From Nitrososphaeraceae archaeon (GTDB lineage: Archaea; Thermoproteota; Nitrososphaeria; Nitrososphaerales; Nitrososphaeraceae), in the NCBI GenBank assembly GCA_025449515.1, contig JANWJI010000192.1, forward strand, positions 1-9,613: 9,613 nucleotides of DNA, read 5' to 3'. Positions 6,309-9,613 of this stretch are shown here, one piece after another (within the stretch, counting starts at the first letter, position 1; each line of letters starts with the position of its first letter). A program made the translations under genes and the position numbers. The notes beneath the pieces were generated by a model. That model did not search any database. It worked only from the letters and a program-made list of their open reading frames with translations, and was not told the origin of the DNA.

Positions 6309-6552
6309 TGTACCGTATCAATCTCGATAACAAATTTTCGTTACGATTTGAATAATACTTCATCGGAGATTGAGGATAAGATGACCATTTAGGATTTCAA
6401 ACGGCTGTGCATACTAGCTTTACAGAATTAGCTATCCTACCTCATATCACGATAAGGCGATAAGGCATATTTACTATCCACACTACTGAATCACGCCCAG
6501 ATTATTGATCTTTGAAGGGTCGATCGTATTTAGTAGATTTCCTACTGAAAAC

Positions 6553-6561
6553 ACATTTAAT
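6553..6561 (+). promoter_or_regulatory. TATA box for the PhaE-like gene
   Basis: CATTTAATA is centred about 26 bp before ATG 6583, the classic leaderless distance. Confidence 0.55.
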
Positions 6562-6582
6562 AGATAAGCCATCAAGAATGCT

Positions 6583-7221
6583 ATGAATGAGGGTAGATCC
6601 GATCTAAGTGGTCAAAAGGACACTGAAAAGAGTAAAGTTATACCAGAAGAACTTATTATCAAGTTTGATGATGTGAATGCCGACAATAAAAGTCAAATTG
6701 AAACTGAGGACCGAGTCTTAACAAGGGTTTATCAGAGTTGGCTCGATATTTTGAAATCGCCAGCTGTCGGTCCTTTCCATGCTTTCACTCAGGGTTTCTT
6801 TCTGGCCTTCGAAGATATTCTAAAGATTAGTGAAAAGAGCACAAAATTACAAGGCGATGTCAACGAATTTCTCGTACAAACCAACAAAGCTAGCCTGGAT
6901 GCTATTAATCTAGTCTATGAGAGATCACCAAGGAAGCAATATGAGAGCAAGGAAGATTTTGAAGAATTTAGAAAAATAGTTATCGATGCATTTGAGGACT
7001 GTTTTACGCGGCTATTTGAATCCAAAGAATTTGCTATTCTATGGAATAGGCTCTTTCTCGATCAATCTGAGCTACTCAAATTAATTCAAAACACAGTTGT
7101 GGAAAGAAATCTCAAAATGTTAAATCTTCCTACAAGGGACGAGTTCGATTCTATCTTGAAGGATGTACACGATCTCAAAAGGACAATACACGATTTGCGA
7201 AACAATACCAGGTCGGATTAG
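6583..7221 (+). CDS. PhaE-like protein (class III PHA synthase accessory subunit family)
   Basis: 212 residues, soluble and mostly helical. PhaE partners PhaC in class III polyhydroxyalkanoate synthases and helps bind the enzyme to granules. The C-terminal half resembles archaeal PhaE: EDFEEFRKIVIDAFEDCF (124-141), a short F-x-LW block (SKEFAILWNRLF, 147-158), a Gln/Leu-rich helix with QSELLKLIQNTV, then LNLPTRDEFDSILKDVHDLK (180-199), matching the family pattern of (L/G)-x-x-T-x-x-(D/E)-(V/F) followed by a heptad coiled coil to the end. The first 45 residues are polar, acidic and likely disordered. YQSWLDILKSPAVGPFHAFT (50-69) is a second conserved-looking block. PhaE genes normally abut phaC; none is present here. 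A coiled-coil protein follows after a long gap. The alternative is a thaumarchaeal helical protein that shares only the coiled-coil tail. Confidence 0.6.
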   Translation: MNEGRSDLSGQKDTEKSKVIPEELIIKFDDVNADNKSQIETEDRVLTRVYQSWLDILKSPAVGPFHAFTQGFFLAFEDILKISEKSTKLQGDVNEFLVQTNKASLDAINLVYERSPRKQYESKEDFEEFRKIVIDAFEDCFTRLFESKEFAILWNRLFLDQSELLKLIQNTVVERNLKMLNLPTRDEFDSILKDVHDLKRTIHDLRNNTRSD

Positions 7222-7351
7222 CCAAACCGAATAATCCCAATTTACAACCGTAAAGATGTTAAATATCCTTTATAGCTTATCATATTGATATCTGATCGAA
7301 TTAAGGAAGTTATTCTGATAATATACCATCGACATCTAGCTCATAATTCAA

Positions 7352-7549
7352 TTATAATTTCATTGATTTAATCATGTACAACGGCAGAAATATACTATTT
7401 CTACTATCACCGGGAACGAACATTTTTTTGAAACTACGCCAACTATTAAAAGCCAAACGAGAGAGACACAGATGGGCCGTTTGTGTAGGTTTGTGTAGGT
7501 TTGTCCAGTCGCTTCCTTTTTCTAATAAATGATCGAGATGTTTTAGCAT
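7352..7549 (-). CDS. Possible small protein, doubtful
   Basis: 65 residues from ATG 7549. For: an AT-rich CAATATTTGA about 23 bp upstream on the same strand could be a TATA box, and the residues (LKHLDHLLEKGSDW, then a basic LAFNSWRSFKKMF) are not obviously junk. Against: no known motif, no coding neighbour on this strand, and the 10-bp tandem repeat falls inside it, giving a repeated HKPTQT-like stretch that looks accidental. It could be a real short gene, a decayed remnant or noise. Confidence 0.25.
   Translation of the reverse strand: MLKHLDHLLEKGSDWTNLHKPTQTAHLCLSRLAFNSWRSFKKMFVPGDSRNSIFLPLYMIKSMKL
7479..7504. repeat. Short tandem repeat, 10-bp unit
   Basis: GTTTGTGTAG occurs at 7479-7488 and 7489-7498, followed by GTTTGT (7499-7504), i.e. 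2.6 perfect copies. It is probably replication slippage. Confidence 0.85.
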
Positions 7550-7649
7550 TTAGGAATGTTTAGTCAAATATTGAATACTAGGCAGGCTAAAATATCGCCA
7601 GTAGAAGCATACTTTCGGACCCGAATGCTCCAATGTAGATGATTTATTG

Positions 7650-7659
7650 CTTTTATACT
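7650..7659 (+). promoter_or_regulatory. TATA box for the coiled-coil gene
   Basis: CTTTTATACT is centred 25 bp before ATG 7680. It lies downstream of the alternative TTG start at 7647, so ATG 7680 is preferred. Confidence 0.6.
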
Positions 7660-7679
7660 ATGGTGCTATATATTATGCA

Positions 7680-8123
7680 ATGCCATCAACTTTAGATAAT
7701 GATTTGAATAACAAGTCTACATCAATGGATTCCAAGGACGTACCAGTTGACCCTGATACCCAGAGAACAATAGAATCCATAAAAAATGTTGCTAAAAATA
7801 TCAGAGATACATCTGCCCGAATTAGAGACACAGTAAGGATCCTGCGTCAGAGCGGGGCTATTGATGAATTGACCCAGGCAGTTCATGAAGCATCTGTTGC
7901 GGCGAGAGAAATAACAAGAGAGGTCAATTCTGCTACCAAGGAATTGAAAGATAATGGTGTTATAGTTAAGACTGCCAGCGCGATAGAAGATACGACAACT
8001 GCTGCACGAGAAACCGTGGACGTAGTAAGAGATGTCGCTAGACAGGCAACTGAATCTGCTCCAACTACGACTGAGACCTTAAAAGGAGCCGCATCTAAAA
8101 TCAAGTCAAAGAATCGAACTTAA
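7680..8123 (+). CDS. Amphipathic coiled-coil protein, candidate phasin
   Basis: 147 residues, almost entirely helical, with no signal peptide and no Cys. After a polar N-terminus (1-25) come near-continuous heptads: IESIKNVAKNIRDTSARIRD, then VRILRQSGAIDELTQAVHEA, then AAREITREVNSATKELKDNG and TAARETVDVVRDVARQATE, ending in the basic tail KIKSKNRT. Ala, Thr, Arg and Asp dominate, and several segments repeat a pattern of (A/T)-A-R-E-x-x-x-x-V. This is what phasins, LEA-like and apolipoprotein-like surface proteins look like, but sequence alone does not discriminate between them. The only support for a phasin is that the PhaE-like gene lies just upstream on the same strand. It has its own TATA box (7650) and a likely terminator (8167-8194), so it is a single-gene transcript. 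A cytoskeletal or stress-protective helix bundle is an equal alternative. Confidence 0.65.
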   Translation: MPSTLDNDLNNKSTSMDSKDVPVDPDTQRTIESIKNVAKNIRDTSARIRDTVRILRQSGAIDELTQAVHEASVAAREITREVNSATKELKDNGVIVKTASAIEDTTTAARETVDVVRDVARQATESAPTTTETLKGAASKIKSKNRT

Positions 8124-8511
8124 TTTTGTTTGAAGTACAGCATCTAATAGTTCAAAGTTCTGCAGAAAAGGCCTTTCCGTGGTCTAATTTTTTTGTTACT
8201 TCATATTATTTTAATCTAGCTCGAGATTGTCATATGTCCTATCCGAATGGTCAGGATGGATGCAGCTGGCAATCCTGAAGACATCTCAACTCGTATAGCA
8301 GGTCGCCGAATATCGCCTAGATCACCTAGACAATTTGCATTTAATTGACGAAAACACCTGTAGCCAAATCTAACACTATGATAATCTCTTAGTGAAAAAT
8401 TGGTAACAGTTGATGCAAAGTATTTTAGGGAGCCCATTTCTTAAAATGCACAGTTGAATTCGCTCCCAACTATTGTAGAATGACCTAAATTGACTTTCAT
8501 TTTTTGGTTTA
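8124..8511. other. Intergenic region, terminator then unassigned sequence
   Basis: The first 70 bases carry a terminator-like palindrome and T-run. Between 8216 and 8437 both strands stay open for short stretches: minus 73 codons from ATG 8437, and plus about 33 codons starting MVRMDAAGNPEDISTRIAGR near 8249. Neither reading has a promoter, Shine-Dalgarno site or known motif, and they exclude each other, so I call none. The right end holds a weak TATA candidate for the HNH gene (CCTAAATTG, 8484-8492). Confidence 0.4.
8167..8194 (+). terminator. Palindrome and T-run after the coiled-coil gene
   Basis: The perfect 10-base palindrome AAAGGCCTTT (8167-8176) is followed 11 bases later by seven T (8188-8194), 45-70 bases after the stop codon. 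In archaea the T-run alone is usually the terminating signal. Confidence 0.45.
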
Positions 8512-9174
8512 GTGAGTATGAACAAAAGAATACCCTCAATAGGTATATCTATACCAGTACCGCAGAACTTATCTCATAATCGCTATATGAGTACAATAGC
8601 AAAAAAGAGTTCCAAGATCATAGTCTATATCGGAGAGTTTGATAAATACGACATTCGCGGAAAAATGTTGTGTAGAAATACCTCCTGCTCGAGCTATCCT
8701 AAGGCTCCCTATAGAAAGTACTGTTCAAAAAAATGTAGTTCGACATTTAAACGGTGGTATTATCATAATTTTTATTGGGATCGTGTAAGATCTGATGTTT
8801 TTAAACGAGATGATTATACATGTCAGATTTGCAAAATGAAATACCAATATAGATATAGAAAATTTGTTCGATCCAAGAATTTGGAATGTGATCATATAGT
8901 TCCAAGGTCGTTGGGCTCGAGGCATGGTTATACCTTTGATACCTTTGAAAACAGGGTGCGAGCCATCCTTGAATTTTTACACAATCATAATAATCTTAGG
9001 ACAGTGTGTCAGACCTGCCACAAACGATTAACAGCTGACTATCTAAGTAGACGAAGATTAATTCATTCCGATGAGCTTGACCAAATCCATCTGGGAAGCT
9101 TGGATAAGAACTATTCGAAATCCGACACACAGACTTGCGATCAATGGTTATCCAATGCGAACAAGACAGGATAA
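8512..9174 (+). CDS. HNH endonuclease with an N-terminal zinc knuckle
   Basis: 220 residues from GTG 8512, or 218 from ATG 8518; the ATG is about 30 bp from a weak TATA box and is equally likely. Numbering from GTG, residues 1-50 are unassigned. Then comes a zinc knuckle MLCRNTSC (C54, C59) and YCSKKC (C71, C75), like the wing used by many HNH proteins, followed by an aromatic/basic helix (FKRWYYHNFYWDRVRSDVFKR). The HNH nuclease follows: CQIC (C104, C107), ECDHIVPRSLG with D127-H128 as the metal/base pair, NNLRTVCQTCHKRLT with N160/N161, C166, C169 and H170 (the final His). All residues expected for activity are present, so this is likely a metal-dependent DNA nicking or cutting enzyme. The C-terminal 45 residues are polar. 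There is no methylase, no intron signature and no toxin partner nearby. Possible roles are restriction of modified DNA, homing or repair. Confidence 0.88.
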   Translation: MSMNKRIPSIGISIPVPQNLSHNRYMSTIAKKSSKIIVYIGEFDKYDIRGKMLCRNTSCSSYPKAPYRKYCSKKCSSTFKRWYYHNFYWDRVRSDVFKRDDYTCQICKMKYQYRYRKFVRSKNLECDHIVPRSLGSRHGYTFDTFENRVRAILEFLHNHNNLRTVCQTCHKRLTADYLSRRRLIHSDELDQIHLGSLDKNYSKSDTQTCDQWLSNANKTG

Positions 9175-9210
9175 AAATCAAGGTTGAGTTAAACGAGAGG
9201 ATTACTCATC

Positions 9211-9351
9211 ATGGCTTTCTCATTAAAGGTATCGTTTCGTAGGACCGGTATGAAAAACGCCGATCGGGCTCGAGTAGGAGTAGGCTCCGGTACTATAATG
9301 GACGTAGATACTCCACAACCTGTAACGATAAAAGTGCCAAATGGCGGATAA
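9211..9351 (+). CDS. Possible 46-residue small protein downstream of the HNH gene
   Basis: ATG 9211 to TAA 9349-9351, beginning 36 bases after the HNH stop. GAGAGG ten bases before the ATG is a plausible Shine-Dalgarno site for an internal operon gene. The sequence is basic at the start (SLKVSFRRTGMKNADRAR) and beta-like and Gly/Val-rich later (VGVGSGTIMDVD, then VTIKVPNGG), which reads more like a protein than the Cys/Phe-rich minus-strand frame over the same bases (9422-9189). No family recognised. It could be a short regulator or partner of the nuclease, or the remnant of a longer gene. Confidence 0.4.
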   Translation: MAFSLKVSFRRTGMKNADRARVGVGSGTIMDVDTPQPVTIKVPNGG

Positions 9352-9374
9352 CGAGCAATTAAGAATGTGATGGC

Positions 9375-9405
9375 TAGATTTTGACCTAAATAGTAACAAA
9401 ATCTA
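9375..9405. terminator. Perfect 9-bp inverted repeat, possible terminator
   Basis: TAGATTTTG (9375-9383) pairs exactly with CAAAATCTA (9397-9405) around a 13-base loop, 24 bases after the small ORF stop. It lacks a T-run on the plus strand, so it could instead be an operator or an mRNA 3'-end structure. Confidence 0.4.
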
Positions 9406-9533
9406 AAACTTGAAATAAACAAGAAGTTTTCGCGGTAGGACTAACTTAGCTTTCGGTCTTGACATCTACTAAGAACAAATCCAGACACTACACCGCTTAT
9501 TGATTAATTTGTCATGAATAGAGTTGTATAGAC

Positions 9534-9567
9534 ATTGATTAAATTCAATCAATATTTTCGATTGAAT
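9534..9567. repeat. Overlapping inverted repeats, possible operator
   Basis: ATTGATT (9534-9540) pairs with AATCAAT (9547-9553), and ATTCAATC (9543-9550) pairs with GATTGAAT (9560-9567). The two stems share bases and so are mutually exclusive. ATTGATTAA also occurs at 9499-9507. They lie 40-80 bases ahead of a possible TATA box at the window edge, a position suited to a dimeric DNA-binding regulator. Confidence 0.5.
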
Positions 9568-9613
9568 AGAACGTGTCAGAATCTGTAGAATCTGAAAAGC
9601 TTGTTATATTAAT

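Larger units (their letters stand above)
6272..6582. other. Divergent intergenic region with two promoters and an 8-bp tandem repeat
   Basis: About 310 bases separate the minus-strand membrane protein from the PhaE-like gene. Each end carries a TATA box for its own gene. In the middle is GATAAGGC repeated twice head to tail (6451-6466). No ORF worth calling. Confidence 0.5.
7222..7679. other. Intergenic region with a short tandem repeat
   Basis: About 460 bases between the PhaE-like and coiled-coil genes. It contains GTTTGTGTAG twice in tandem plus a partial third unit (7479-7504), and one possible minus-strand ORF, listed separately. No RNA gene recognised. The last 30 bases hold the next promoter. 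Confidence 0.45.
9352..9613. other. Intergenic right edge, rich in hairpins
   Basis: No credible ORF on either strand. It holds a 9-bp hairpin (9375-9405), overlapping palindromes (9534-9567), a repeated ATTGATTAA word, and an AT-rich GTTATATTAAT at the very end (9603-9613) that could be the TATA box of a gene beyond the window. Confidence 0.5.

Noticed and set aside
7647..7679. TTG 7647 as the start of the coiled-coil protein.
   Set aside because: The TATA box at 7650-7659 lies inside that extension; ATG 7680 is exactly 25 bp from it.
8216..8437. Minus-strand 73-codon ORF, and plus-strand 33-codon ORF over the same bases.
   Set aside because: They are mutually exclusive, without promoter, Shine-Dalgarno site or recognisable motif; neither can be supported.
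9189..9422. Minus-strand 77-codon ORF at the right end.
   Set aside because: It covers the more protein-like plus-strand 46-codon ORF and the hairpin, and its composition looks like an antisense shadow.
1..9613. A CRISPR array, prophage, insertion sequence or toxin-antitoxin system.
   Set aside because: No regularly spaced repeats, transposase, integrase or paired toxin gene could be seen on either strand.

Overview
The window looks like part of an ammonia-oxidising thaumarchaeal (Nitrososphaeria) genome. The support is an NADPH:F420 oxidoreductase gene, a short archaeal-type heme A synthase behind an amicyanin-like cupredoxin, a PspAB homologue, an archaeal-type PhaE homologue, and AT-rich TATA boxes 25-33 bp ahead of start codons, the spacing expected of leaderless mRNAs. 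The AT-rich base composition and long intergenic gaps fit the Nitrosocosmicus side of the group better than GC-rich Nitrososphaera. That placement is an inference. I see no rRNA, tRNA, CRISPR array, transposase or phage gene.

Layout. Bases 1-810 hold the 3' end of a blue-copper (cupredoxin) gene and a heme A synthase (CtaA/COX15) whose first membrane helix is out of frame with the start codon that overlaps the cupredoxin stop. Bases 811-1761 hold an iron-type alcohol dehydrogenase with its own TATA box. A 600-base gap follows. Bases 2364-3341 are a two-gene unit: NADPH-dependent F420 reductase (npdG) and a small two-helix membrane protein. On the minus strand, 4370-3554 carries a small unknown ORF followed by pspAB. 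Bases 4539-4928 encode a secreted, protease-free inhibitor-I9 domain protein. An unknown 180-residue protein (5383-5925) converges on a minus-strand two-helix membrane protein (6271-6047). Bases 6583-8123 hold a PhaE-like protein and a coiled-coil protein that may be a phasin. Bases 8512-9351 hold an HNH nuclease with an extra zinc knuckle and a possible 46-residue ORF. The window ends in a hairpin and palindrome-rich stretch.

How they may work together. The first two genes belong to copper and heme handling at a terminal oxidase. The F420 reductase and the alcohol dehydrogenase are both pyridine-nucleotide redox enzymes, but they have separate promoters. PspAB points to envelope stress. The PhaE-like and coiled-coil genes suggest polyhydroxyalkanoate granule biology away from phaC. 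Most genes have their own promoter, so this reads as a set of short transcription units, not one system. The least explained items are the PhaE-like/coiled-coil pair, the stand-alone I9 protein, the CtaA frame break, the missing metal-ligand His in the dehydrogenase, and the HNH module with its small neighbour.
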